In this document: positions 26,573 to 35,200 of the stretch, in pieces | Numbering within the stretch: the first letter of the stretch is position 1 | Layout: each line of letters opens with the position of its first letter | DNA from: Saprospiraceae bacterium | Lineage (GTDB): Bacteria > Bacteroidota > Bacteroidia > Chitinophagales > Saprospiraceae | DNA: 64,000 nt | Assembly (NCBI GenBank): GCA_020627785.1 | Contig: JAHDGF010000023.1 | Span: 1-64,000 of the forward strand | Direction of reading: 5' to 3' | The notes under the pieces: model-generated | Databases searched by the model: none | What the model was told of the DNA's origin: nothing | What the model saw: only the letters and a program-made list of their open reading frames with translations | Position numbers and translations under genes: made by a program

Positions 26573-27672
26573 CTTAATTCAATAGATAAGGTTGTAAATG
26601 CCTGATTGGCTTTTATCTCAAATAAGAAATCATGCTTTTCAGGATAGAGTATTTTCAATCGCTTGGTTAGGTTCATGAGACTACTACCGCTAAAAGAACT
26701 TGAAGCCAAATTTTGATCAACACTATTTGTCATTTCCAAATTTAGTATTCCATCCAATACTTCCAAATTAATCATGAGTCTTGCTAATTTATTATATTTA
26801 ATTCCACTGTGCTTGAAGCCATTTTCAATGATTGACAAAAGAATCAAAGGACTAATCTCATAAACTTCAAAATCACCAGTTGCCTGCCATTCAATATTAT
26901 CAGAAAATTCAATACTCATTTTCATCAATTCGATGTAAGCTTTAATGTGGTCAACTTCTGATGCTAAGGATACTTTGTTCTCTTTGGACTCATAGACAAT
27001 GTATCGTAAAATCTCAGATAACTTTAAAGTATATTTTTCAGAAAGTACACGATCCTTCCCTATCAAATAGTGCAAATTATTAAGACTATTAAAAAGAAAA
27101 TGTGGACTAATCTGCGCTTTTAAAAATTTTAATTCCGTATTAGATTTTTCAGCAGCTAACCAAATTTTTTCTTTTTCCTTTTCTTGATTGGATTTAATGA
27201 AATAATAAGCCGTACTGCAAGCAACTGCCAAAGAGTATGGAACTGAACCAGAAAATACCTGCCAAAAACTGAAATTGAACCTTAACATGGAATCAGGAAA
27301 TTTCAGTGGATGTACACTTGGTATTATTTGATGAGCACACTTTAAAGTAAATTGAATACAATGAAATGAAAAAGTATAAACCAGATAGACACTTACCAAA
27401 GCAATAATAAAATAAGTCCAATTCCTTTGCTTTAGCAGAAAATTTGGGATTAATACAAATAGATTGAAATAAACAAGCAAGGCTTGCAAAAAGATCATAG
27501 AAAAATTCTTCGCTAAATAAAAAACGAAATCTCCTTCAGTACTCATTAGCAAAGACTGAACAATCCAGTAGAGCAACCAAAATACGGAATGTTTAATCCA
27601 TGAGTTATTTATAAATGAACGATGCATCATTGCTTTCCTTTCTTCATTATTTGAAGATAGGCCATATTCCAT
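26569..27672 (-). CDS. LytS-type membrane histidine kinase
   Basis: Four hydrophobic segments cover residues about 25-170, forming a membrane sensor without a large periplasmic domain. A short coiled-coil linker leads to the His_kinase domain with the phospho-acceptor His near residue 190 in ISPHFLFNSLNNLHYL. The ATP-binding region follows with ISPLILLSIIENGFKHSGI. It lacks the propeller found in the kinase at 15064. The ATG at 27672 is preceded by AT-rich sequence; an internal MMHRSF start is possible. It partners the response regulator with a 4-base overlap. Confidence 0.9.
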   Translation of the reverse strand: MEYGLSSNNEERKAMMHRSFINNSWIKHSVFWLLYWIVQSLLMSTEGDFVFYLAKNFSMIFLQALLVYFNLFVLIPNFLLKQRNWTYFIIALVSVYLVYTFSFHCIQFTLKCAHQIIPSVHPLKFPDSMLRFNFSFWQVFSGSVPYSLAVACSTAYYFIKSNQEKEKEKIWLAAEKSNTELKFLKAQISPHFLFNSLNNLHYLIGKDRVLSEKYTLKLSEILRYIVYESKENKVSLASEVDHIKAYIELMKMSIEFSDNIEWQATGDFEVYEISPLILLSIIENGFKHSGIKYNKLARLMINLEVLDGILNLEMTNSVDQNLASSSFSGSSLMNLTKRLKILYPEKHDFLFEIKANQAFTTLSIELS

Positions 27673-27773
27673 TATAAAATATTCCGTTCATTGAAAATAA
27701 ACGCTGGTTTATTGAATAGGAAGTTATGGGTAATATTAATCTCTTACCTTAAGACTAAATAAAAGCAAATAAA

Positions 27774-28310
27774 ATGAGAACCTTATTACTACTTATACTG
27801 ACTTTGACTTATTTCATAACACAAGCTCAGAATTATGAGATTGTATTAGCCACGGACTTTGATGGTCTTGTTACTGAAGGCAGCAAACAGGAATTAATAA
27901 AATTTATACGCGAAGGGAAGCCAGTTAGGGTTGGATGGCAGCTAGATTTCAATGAGGATAAGGAACCCGACTTTGACCATTGGATAGAGGCAACATTTAT
28001 CACAATACTAGGGGAAGAAGTATTTACTCAGATTGATCCTATATACGCCCAAGGACCAAATATTGAAATACCTCAATTACAAATCTACCCAAACAACACC
28101 CAATGGACTGCAGTCCTAGGTACCAACGGAAAACTTCTCAATCGCTTCATCCTAAATGGTCAAAAAAAACCAGAGCTTATCTTCGACGAATCTTTAGGAC
28201 TGACGAAAGAACAATTTGAAATTGAAAAAAAGAAGGCGGAGGAAAGTTGGATAAAGATGAATGCTGTGGATACTTGGGAAGTAGCAACTTTTTGGAGCAT
28301 CATGAAATAG
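27774..28310 (+). CDS. Secreted protein of unknown function
   Basis: A signal peptide (MRTLLLLILTLTYFITQAQ) opens a 178-residue protein. The mature part begins YEIVLATDFDGLVTEGSKQEL and contains VRVGWQLDFNEDKEPDFDHW, an acidic, aromatic stretch that might hold a metal or sugar, though I have no evidence beyond composition. A Lys/Glu-rich helix lies near residues 145-160. No family comes to mind. A TACCTTAA element near 27746 may be its -7 promoter. It diverges from the kinase at 26569-27672. Confidence 0.6.
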   Translation: MRTLLLLILTLTYFITQAQNYEIVLATDFDGLVTEGSKQELIKFIREGKPVRVGWQLDFNEDKEPDFDHWIEATFITILGEEVFTQIDPIYAQGPNIEIPQLQIYPNNTQWTAVLGTNGKLLNRFILNGQKKPELIFDESLGLTKEQFEIEKKKAEESWIKMNAVDTWEVATFWSIMK

Positions 28311-28426
28311 GACACTAAAAGATATATCTTCTCGCCAAAGCAAGGCAACTTTCAATTATCGAGTTATTATATTTCGATGATAACAAAGGAGGTCTTGCTT
28401 CCTTTAATTTAAAAAAAAGGTCAAAA

Positions 28427-29737
28427 CTACCTTAACATTTTAATCAAATTTTCTAATTCTTCTGTACTAGGTTTTACACCTTTATTTGATAGAATAACAC
28501 CTTCTTTATCGATTAACAAATGAACATTTGTCCCAGAGACTAAATAATTAGATTTAAATGTAGATGATCGTTCAGGATCAATGAGATGAATGGCATCCCA
28601 TTCTGATTCTTCAATATATGCTTTCCATTTCTCCTTGTCTTTATCAAAAGAAATTCCAATACTTGTGAATTTATCACCGTACTTATCAATCAATGATTTA
28701 AGAGCAGGCAATTCTTCTTGGCAATAAGGACACCAGGTACCCCAGACTGTGAGGAGTATATTTTTTCCTTTCAAGTCATCAATACCCACCATCTCTCCAG
28801 ATTCACTTTCTAATTTACCAAAACTTGGTGCATTACTTCCTGGCTTTAATTTTTTGGTCTTTTCATAGAGTAAAAGTAATTCATCACCCTTATTTAATTT
28901 ACCAAAATCATTTTCATAAATAGAAAGCAATTTCTGATGCGCGACTTCTTCGTTATAAAAAGAAGACTTAATCGCAGAAGAAATGATCATTTTTTGAATA
29001 CTTTCAATCTTTGAATATTTATTAATCGTATCAATCACAGCGAAGGGATATATAGAATCTGGCAGTTCTTCATCTACCTTATCAAGTAGATAATAATATT
29101 GAAAGTTTCTATTATTGATTTGATGTTCCAAGCGTTTATTATTCAAGTCCACTTCAGCTAAAAAATCATAGATGCTACGGTCGATGGAGATTCCTTTCCG
29201 TTCTTGAAAGCTAATAAAGTTTGCTGTGCGGTGTGCTACCTTTAATTTCTCAATGGACTTTAGTTCGTTTAGTACATCATTTGATAAATCAACATTTGCG
29301 AAAGCGTCATCAATGATCTTAAAATTAACTTCAAGCTCAGAGGCTATTGTATTTCGAAATGTATCTTCTTCCATGTCCCACCTTAGGGAATATGGTTTTA
29401 GAATCGAATCAGAATTTAAAAGAAAAGTATTTAATGGATCATCGACGACTTTAATCCCATCTTCTATAAGATCAATATTTAGGTTCTTATTTTGATTTAA
29501 ATAAATAAGTTTACCCCACTTCCATGTACTTAATTTTACATTTTGATAATAATCTTCTTCTATTTCGAATGTATCCTGAAAGATGCCATTTTTGATTTCA
29601 ATGGTGTCATTACCTAAGATTAAATACTCTGCATCATCAGATGTATGACCTGATACTATTAATGACTTCGATTTAATTACTTGCTGTTGACAGGAGGTGA
29701 GAAGAAGGACTAAAATTAATATCAAAAAAATTCGCAT
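28427..29737 (-). CDS. TlpA/ResA-like thioredoxin lipoprotein
   Basis: A lipoprotein signal (LLTSCQQQ) precedes a beta-rich region (about 25-100) similar to the domain often fused to Bacteroidota TlpA-like proteins. A helical middle follows, then a thioredoxin-like domain from about residue 290. The active-site motif WCPYC lies near residue 334 within LLTVWGTWCPYCQEELPAL, and a cis-Pro loop follows in GTNVHLLIDKEG-type sequence. The protein should reduce or exchange disulfides of periplasmic substrates, e.g. for cytochrome maturation or redox repair. It has its own promoter region upstream; no partner reductase is nearby. Confidence 0.87.
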   Translation of the reverse strand: MRIFLILILVLLLTSCQQQVIKSKSLIVSGHTSDDAEYLILGNDTIEIKNGIFQDTFEIEEDYYQNVKLSTWKWGKLIYLNQNKNLNIDLIEDGIKVVDDPLNTFLLNSDSILKPYSLRWDMEEDTFRNTIASELEVNFKIIDDAFANVDLSNDVLNELKSIEKLKVAHRTANFISFQERKGISIDRSIYDFLAEVDLNNKRLEHQINNRNFQYYYLLDKVDEELPDSIYPFAVIDTINKYSKIESIQKMIISSAIKSSFYNEEVAHQKLLSIYENDFGKLNKGDELLLLYEKTKKLKPGSNAPSFGKLESESGEMVGIDDLKGKNILLTVWGTWCPYCQEELPALKSLIDKYGDKFTSIGISFDKDKEKWKAYIEESEWDAIHLIDPERSSTFKSNYLVSGTNVHLLIDKEGVILSNKGVKPSTEELENLIKMLR

Positions 29738-30064
29738 GGGGCAAAAAATAAGTAAGTTGGAATCAAAAAATCGTCAACTTAAACTTAAATAAATTGTTTT
29801 GATTAGAATCTAGATGTTGATTAATTAAGAATACTTTAAAGGTGTATTCAAATCTAAGACACGAAAGCAAATTTCATAATAGAGAATAATATGGAACTGT
29901 ATTAAACTACTTGGTTTAGTTGATATACTATCTAAATGCAATAGAATCTATGATCAAAGTTTCGAAAGAAGTAGTTGATTCATATTTACTCATTAGTACT
30001 AAAATAAAAAGGTCAGACCAAAATGTATTGACCTGACCTTTCTATCATTTATATTTCAATTCAA
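29738..30064. other. Intergenic region with receptor terminator
   Basis: The 327 bases upstream of the TlpA-like gene and downstream of the TonB-dependent receptor contain the receptor's terminator (30008-30041) and presumably the TlpA-like promoter on the minus strand. I see no RNA gene or ORF. Confidence 0.5.
30008..30041 (-). terminator. Terminator after the TonB-dependent receptor
   Basis: A 9-bp stem AAAGGTCAG/CTGACCTTT (30008-30016 with 30033-30041) is followed on the minus strand by a T-rich tract (TTTTTATTTT on that strand). It begins 24 bases after the receptor stop. Confidence 0.75.
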
Positions 30065-32695
30065 TTAGAATTTTAAACTGAGACCAGCTTTTACAATGGT
30101 TCCTAAAAATCCAAACTGATTCACTTCCCAAGGATATTTAAATCTTCCACCAAGGTCAGTAACAAAGTCACCTTTTGTATCTATTACATCTGGATATACG
30201 TTAAACAAATTATTCACTGTTAAATTGGCTCTGAATTTTTCAGAAATATCGTAGCCAAACAATAAGTCCGTAATTACTCTAGCACCAAAGGTCTGATCAT
30301 TTTCAGGAATGGTTGCATGCTGCCAAGTAACCTCACCAAAATATGTGTTATTAAGACTTACTCTAAATTTATCCATTTTATAAGTTAATCCTAATAGGCC
30401 TTTTAGATTTGGTCTTGCAGAAGTAATTCTAGATTGCTCTTTTCTATTAAGAATTTCATAGCCTTCTTCTCCAACTACTCCAGGTGATACGATTTCATCA
30501 TTTTCAATGGTAGTTTCATTTACGTTACCAGAAAGTACAACACCAAATTTAGGCGTATCGTAATTCAAGACAACATCAAACCCCGTCGTTTTAGTATCCA
30601 ATGCATTTACGAAATACTTAAGACTGGTAACATCATTTGCCAACAAAATTTCTTCCACTGGATTAGTGGTCGTGTCATCACCATCAAATCCAATCTCACC
30701 AGTAAACAAAACTCTATTGTCTACCGTCACATTATAAAAGTCTCCTGAGAACGTAAGTTCATCTGTCAATTTATAGGTAAGTCCGGCAGTGATGTTAAAT
30801 GAAGTTTCAGCATCCAATGCAGGCACTCCTAAACTCTGAACAACTTCACTGACGTTGTTGAAAGTTCCTTGATTAGAAACTGTACCTCCTGAAACTAATG
30901 TTTGTACATTACTAAGATACACTTGGTGCAATGAAGGAGCTCTAAAGCCTGTACTAACAGAAGCTCTGATGGCACCTTTTTTATCTCCAATGTATTGTCT
31001 AGCATTTAGCTTCCAAGACAGATTACTTCCAAAATCTGAGTAGTTTTCAAACCTAACTGCACCCCCTAATAAGGTGTTATCAGATAGATCATAATCTGCT
31101 CCAACATATATTCCTACATTGGTTCGAGTTCCTTCGTCTTCGCCTAATTCATTTGAAGGTTGAAGTCCTGGGAAAGACTGAGCACCACCGTCTACATATG
31201 ATTCTTCTTGTCCTGCAGTTACGTCAAAAATCTCTCTTCTTAATTCCGTTCCAACGGACAACGATAAGTTATTGAAACTCCTACTAAGATCATAATTCAA
31301 TATTTGATTTTCAAAAGAGTAAGCTCCTGCATCAAATTCTGTAGGGCTGTTTGGTAATAAAGAAGGATTTATGGTATTTCCTATGACATATTCAACTGTG
31401 CTAGCTCCATAAGAAAAACTCAAATCAGAAGACCAATCTCCAAATTCATTTCGTGTACCAGCGTTAAATGTTATATCTCCAATTGCAGTCTCAAATGTTG
31501 GTTGGAAGCCTTGGTATTCTTCTCCATCAGGAGTTAAAAGACCTGCATCATCTGTAATCCAATAAGGTGCTCGATACAAAGCGAAAGATGTTCCATCTCT
31601 AAATGTAAAACCCCAATTAAGATAAAATTCGCCAGAATCTCCATATGGAAGTCCTGCATTTGCAAGCGCTGAGAATTTAGAATAATTAGGTTGTCCTATG
31701 GTCATTCCTAGATCAGGATTATCTTGTATCCATGGATGCGTTCCATTGAGTATATCATCATCTCCAAAAATAACTCCGAATAGTCCGTCACCTCCAGGCT
31801 CTCCTGCTCTATCTGTTTCGTCTTGGTGATAAAATGAACCAGTTAAATTGACAAATCCTTTATTTCCTACTTTGAAACCCTTGTTGATTCCGACATCATA
31901 CGTTAGACCATCTCCTAAGGTTGTAATACCAGAATTAACCGTTATCTCTCCATCCGTTCGCTCCTTTAGTATGATATTTACAACACCTGCAATGGCATCT
32001 GAACCATATTGTGCTGCTGCACCATCTCTTAGAACTTCAACTCTTTCAATTGCTTCCGCCGGAATAGATTTCATATCCGTTCCTACCTCACCTTTACCTG
32101 GAGTATCATTGACATAAACCAATGCACTCTGGTTTTTCCTTTTCCCATTTACAAGCACCAATGTTCTAGATGGACCAAGATTTCTAAGTTCGCTAGGATC
32201 AAAGTGAGCTGTTGCATCAGAGATCGTCTGATTAGAAGAATTATAAGAAGGTACTTTGAAATTCAACATCTGATCTACGGTTGTTTGGCCAGATCTTCTC
32301 AGTTCTGCCGCGTTGATATTATCAATTGGAACTGGACTTCCTAGAACTGTTCTAGCTTTCCCTCTCGTACCGGTAACCACTACTTGATCTAGTGTTGTGC
32401 CTTCCATTAATGTGGCATTCCCTTGACCGTTTGAAACAGTTATGGTTTTTGAAGAATAGCCCGTATATGATACTACTAGAATTGCAGGATCACCTGAAAC
32501 ATTTAGAGAATAAGAACCATCAATACCTGTAATGGTCCCATTATCTGTTCCTTGTTCAACTACAGTGGCTCCAATTAAAGGCGAGCCATCGGCACTTGTT
32601 ATAATTCCACTTACTGTTTGGGCAGAAAGTGAAAACGATGTAAAAATGAAAAGGGCAAAAAACCCCCATTTAGTAATTGGATTTAGTTTTTTCAT
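30065..32695 (-). CDS. TonB-dependent outer-membrane receptor
   Basis: The signal peptide ends SLSAQ. Residues about 26-100 form a carboxypeptidase-regulatory-like domain (TVSGIITSADGSPLIGATV), as is usual in Bacteroidota receptors. A plug domain (about 110-240) has RSGQTTVDQMLNFKVPSY and VEVLRDGAAAQYGSDAIAGVVNIILK, the standard plug signature. The rest is a 22-strand barrel ending in a C-terminal Phe. At 876 residues it is a medium receptor for siderophore, vitamin or oligosaccharide uptake, energised by TonB. No SusD partner or substrate enzyme adjoins it, so the ligand cannot be inferred. Upstream on the minus strand is a 305-base intergenic region. Confidence 0.92.
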   Translation of the reverse strand: MKKLNPITKWGFFALFIFTSFSLSAQTVSGIITSADGSPLIGATVVEQGTDNGTITGIDGSYSLNVSGDPAILVVSYTGYSSKTITVSNGQGNATLMEGTTLDQVVVTGTRGKARTVLGSPVPIDNINAAELRRSGQTTVDQMLNFKVPSYNSSNQTISDATAHFDPSELRNLGPSRTLVLVNGKRKNQSALVYVNDTPGKGEVGTDMKSIPAEAIERVEVLRDGAAAQYGSDAIAGVVNIILKERTDGEITVNSGITTLGDGLTYDVGINKGFKVGNKGFVNLTGSFYHQDETDRAGEPGGDGLFGVIFGDDDILNGTHPWIQDNPDLGMTIGQPNYSKFSALANAGLPYGDSGEFYLNWGFTFRDGTSFALYRAPYWITDDAGLLTPDGEEYQGFQPTFETAIGDITFNAGTRNEFGDWSSDLSFSYGASTVEYVIGNTINPSLLPNSPTEFDAGAYSFENQILNYDLSRSFNNLSLSVGTELRREIFDVTAGQEESYVDGGAQSFPGLQPSNELGEDEGTRTNVGIYVGADYDLSDNTLLGGAVRFENYSDFGSNLSWKLNARQYIGDKKGAIRASVSTGFRAPSLHQVYLSNVQTLVSGGTVSNQGTFNNVSEVVQSLGVPALDAETSFNITAGLTYKLTDELTFSGDFYNVTVDNRVLFTGEIGFDGDDTTTNPVEEILLANDVTSLKYFVNALDTKTTGFDVVLNYDTPKFGVVLSGNVNETTIENDEIVSPGVVGEEGYEILNRKEQSRITSARPNLKGLLGLTYKMDKFRVSLNNTYFGEVTWQHATIPENDQTFGARVITDLLFGYDISEKFRANLTVNNLFNVYPDVIDTKGDFVTDLGGRFKYPWEVNQFGFLGTIVKAGLSLKF

Positions 32696-33000
32696 AAAAT
32701 TAGTTTTTTCTTTAGTTCATTTAAATATACATATTCATATGTATATCTAATTGAATTCAATTAAGAATCTAATTTTTATAATGATGAGTTTGTGAATCAA
32801 TCTGATTGAATTTCCCAAAAAAACATATTCTTTTTTATTGATAATCGAGTTTAGCAAAATGATTTTAATAAATTACCAAAAGAATAAAAAAGTAGCGGTT
32901 CAACCTTTTTTGGTCGAACCGCTACTGTATATTCACGATTGCACAAATCTTTATTCATGCCTTCATGGCTTCCATATCCATAAAAAATATTTCTATTTAA
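32696..33000. other. Intergenic region upstream of the TonB-dependent receptor
   Basis: The 305 bases hold the receptor promoter on the minus strand (no clear TAnnTTTG seen) and the terminator of the metalloprotease at 32891-32926. AT-rich stretches near 32700-32760 could be a regulator site, but no symmetrical repeat stands out. Confidence 0.45.
32891..32926 (-). terminator. Terminator after the metalloprotease gene
   Basis: An 11-bp perfect stem (32891-32901 with 32916-32926), extended by three further pairs after one mismatch, is followed on the minus strand by a T-rich tail (TTTTTATTC on that strand). It lies 75 bases downstream of the metalloprotease stop. The GC content of the stem (AGTAGCGGTTC) is high for this genome. 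Confidence 0.8.
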
Positions 33001-34665
33001 TTATGGACAATTTTCAATAAGCGCTTCAAAATTCAAAGAACTAGGTACTTCAAAAGCAATTTCTAAATTGACTTCTTCTCCAGCTTTAAATTCTGTATTT
33101 CCAGGGCTTGCAGTTGGCGTACTTGCCTCTATGCTTTTTGCAGCAGAATAAATATCTACTGGGATGGGATTATCTGTAATTACTAAATCTACATTAGAGC
33201 CTGGGCAAGGAAGTCTTGTAGTTAGAGTAGCGTTACCATCTGTAGCTTCATTAAAATTGTAAGTAGACCAACCTGACGTAACTCGATCAGGATCACCGAT
33301 TAACATTTCGTTTTGTTGCATTTGCCATTGGAAATATGACATTTCCTTTGGCGTCAAAAGTCCACGAGATAAAACAATCATCGCAGATTCAAAATCATGC
33401 TGTTCTACATTCCACTGTGGATCTCTTGGGCCCATAGCTGCTAGAAAATCTGCTTCCGTTACATTTATCAATCCATCCGTACTCGTCCAAGTACAATTTC
33501 CAGAGTTAGTCCACACCGGATTTTGAATGGCTTCAATCGGGAAGGTAACATCCGTAATTGGTATCAATCCCATCAAGTACTGTTCTAACTCGCTATAGGT
33601 AGAGGTGTAACCTACGTTGTATGCATGATAACAATCATTTCCTACATCATCAATGGTCGTTCTCTGATACCCAGAACCAAAACCACTACTTGGAGTTTCA
33701 TGAATGTTCCAATGATTCCCAGGTATAGTAAGATGTAGAGCTGGATCAATATTCGTACCCCACTGATGCATCATTTCATGATTAACCAAGGAAGCACTAC
33801 CTCCATGTGTATAATAAAATTTCATGATTCCATTCAACTCGCCAGCGCTTCCATAGGTGGCTGAATTATCAAAGGGTGAAACATTATGTTGAACTCCACT
33901 CAAGTATTCAATCTGTTTTGTACTGTAAGTAGCGGCTGGACCGGAAGGAGTTGCATAAGTGGTAGAAAACATGAGGACATCTTTGGTATCCGGAAAGTGT
34001 GCATAATAATCTTGACATCTTAAGGCATCACTTGAAAAAGGATTCTGACCTATCAAGTCTATATCGATGTTGAAGACATGAGAACTGTATTGCATGTCTG
34101 GTGCTAAATTCACAACGGTGGGATTGATATCAACATTACTACCAAACACATATCTAAATCCTGAACCTAGATCAATATTAACATCTTGAGTAGTACCATC
34201 ATTATAAGTATAAGTTACATCTCTAAATCTCACAAAAACCCCACCCACATGGTTAATGTTAGTATTTGTAGGAGTGTAGTTTAGATCTTGTGAGGCAAAA
34301 ATGTCATCGCCGGCAACGGCATCATTCCCAGTTCCATCATCTACTAAAATGAGGTCATCAACAGGAACTCCACCTGAAGTCAAGTTAGTAATATTTATAT
34401 CAATGGTAATGGTGGCTACGTTCGTGTAGTCAGTAACATACTCCCAATAAAAAGTTTCGGCGGCATCGATATCAATGACAAACGGTGTGCACCAGCTCGT
34501 CGTATGACCAGAAACCATTCTCGCAGGATCTTGATCTTCAGTTTCAATGTATGGATCTCCATGACCGCACATTTTAGTAATCTTATGATCATGATTTATT
34601 TCTTGGGCAAGACTGGAAAAAGAAAAGAAAAGAAATAGGAAAACTAAGGTTTGAAAGTATTTCAT
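33001..34665 (-). CDS. Secreted metalloprotease-like protein
   Basis: The start at 34665 gives a clean signal peptide (MKYFQTLVFLFLFFSFSSLAQ); an in-frame start at 34686 adds seven residues. The protein of about 554 residues has a beta-sandwich-like N-terminal half (VATITIDINITNL, VDDLILVDDGTGN). The zinc-type motif NHEMMHQWG near residue 295 (HExxH) is followed within 30 residues by NHWNIHE, which could supply the third ligand. The C-terminal part has a beta domain (VNLEIAFEVPSSLNF). I do not recognise a specific peptidase family, and no T9SS sorting domain is visible. A small Cys count suggests a periplasmic or secreted enzyme. It has its own terminator downstream. Confidence 0.6.
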   Translation of the reverse strand: MKYFQTLVFLFLFFSFSSLAQEINHDHKITKMCGHGDPYIETEDQDPARMVSGHTTSWCTPFVIDIDAAETFYWEYVTDYTNVATITIDINITNLTSGGVPVDDLILVDDGTGNDAVAGDDIFASQDLNYTPTNTNINHVGGVFVRFRDVTYTYNDGTTQDVNIDLGSGFRYVFGSNVDINPTVVNLAPDMQYSSHVFNIDIDLIGQNPFSSDALRCQDYYAHFPDTKDVLMFSTTYATPSGPAATYSTKQIEYLSGVQHNVSPFDNSATYGSAGELNGIMKFYYTHGGSASLVNHEMMHQWGTNIDPALHLTIPGNHWNIHETPSSGFGSGYQRTTIDDVGNDCYHAYNVGYTSTYSELEQYLMGLIPITDVTFPIEAIQNPVWTNSGNCTWTSTDGLINVTEADFLAAMGPRDPQWNVEQHDFESAMIVLSRGLLTPKEMSYFQWQMQQNEMLIGDPDRVTSGWSTYNFNEATDGNATLTTRLPCPGSNVDLVITDNPIPVDIYSAAKSIEASTPTASPGNTEFKAGEEVNLEIAFEVPSSLNFEALIENCP

Positions 34666-35200
34666 AATGATAAATTTTGGATGCATGCAATTTGATTATT
34701 ATACCACTAATCAATCACATTGGTCAAATTGAAAAAATTGGTTTTTTGGAACGAATTGGATGTGACCATCTTCGAACTCGGGTTAAAAAAAAAATTAGTG
34801 TGTATAATTTTCATGCCTACTAGGTGAGAGTATTCTAAAGCAGTTTTGTTACTAAGAAGCAGGCAGATAAATTTAAGTCGAAACAAAAAAAACTAGAAAT
34901 CTGGAAACGCATGTTGTTTTAATTCAAAGTATTTACCAACTAACTTAATTGCCAAAAAGCACATAGACAATCATTCTTTCCAATAATTGAATAAATTGGT
35001 TAATTGCGATTAACTGAAAACAATGAGTTAAACCATGTTTTATCATTCCAACGCAAAAGTCTTTTAGAATAAACATTCATCTCAGATAAAAAGAAAGGAA
35101 AACGAATTCACAAAATCCAACGACGAATTCTAATACCTCGGTTTATCGCAGCTCCTGATAGCCCATCTTTGAATCATTCTTTCATTCAAAAGTAAAGACC
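34666..35200. other. Divergent intergenic region
   Basis: The 535 bases separate the metalloprotease (minus) and the VIT-VWA gene (plus) and should contain both promoters. I see no ORF, RNA gene or clear inverted repeat. Candidate -7 elements for either gene are weak; a T-rich tract near 34740 and poly-A near 34790 are the only notable features. Confidence 0.45.

Noticed and set aside
28385-28405. AAAGGA/TCCTTT inverted repeat after the secreted protein gene
   Set aside because: The stem is only 6 bp and no T-run supports termination in either direction.
30065-32695. SusC-type receptor of a polysaccharide locus
   Set aside because: There is no SusD-like gene beside it and its length is below typical SusC size, so only a general TonB-dependent receptor is called.
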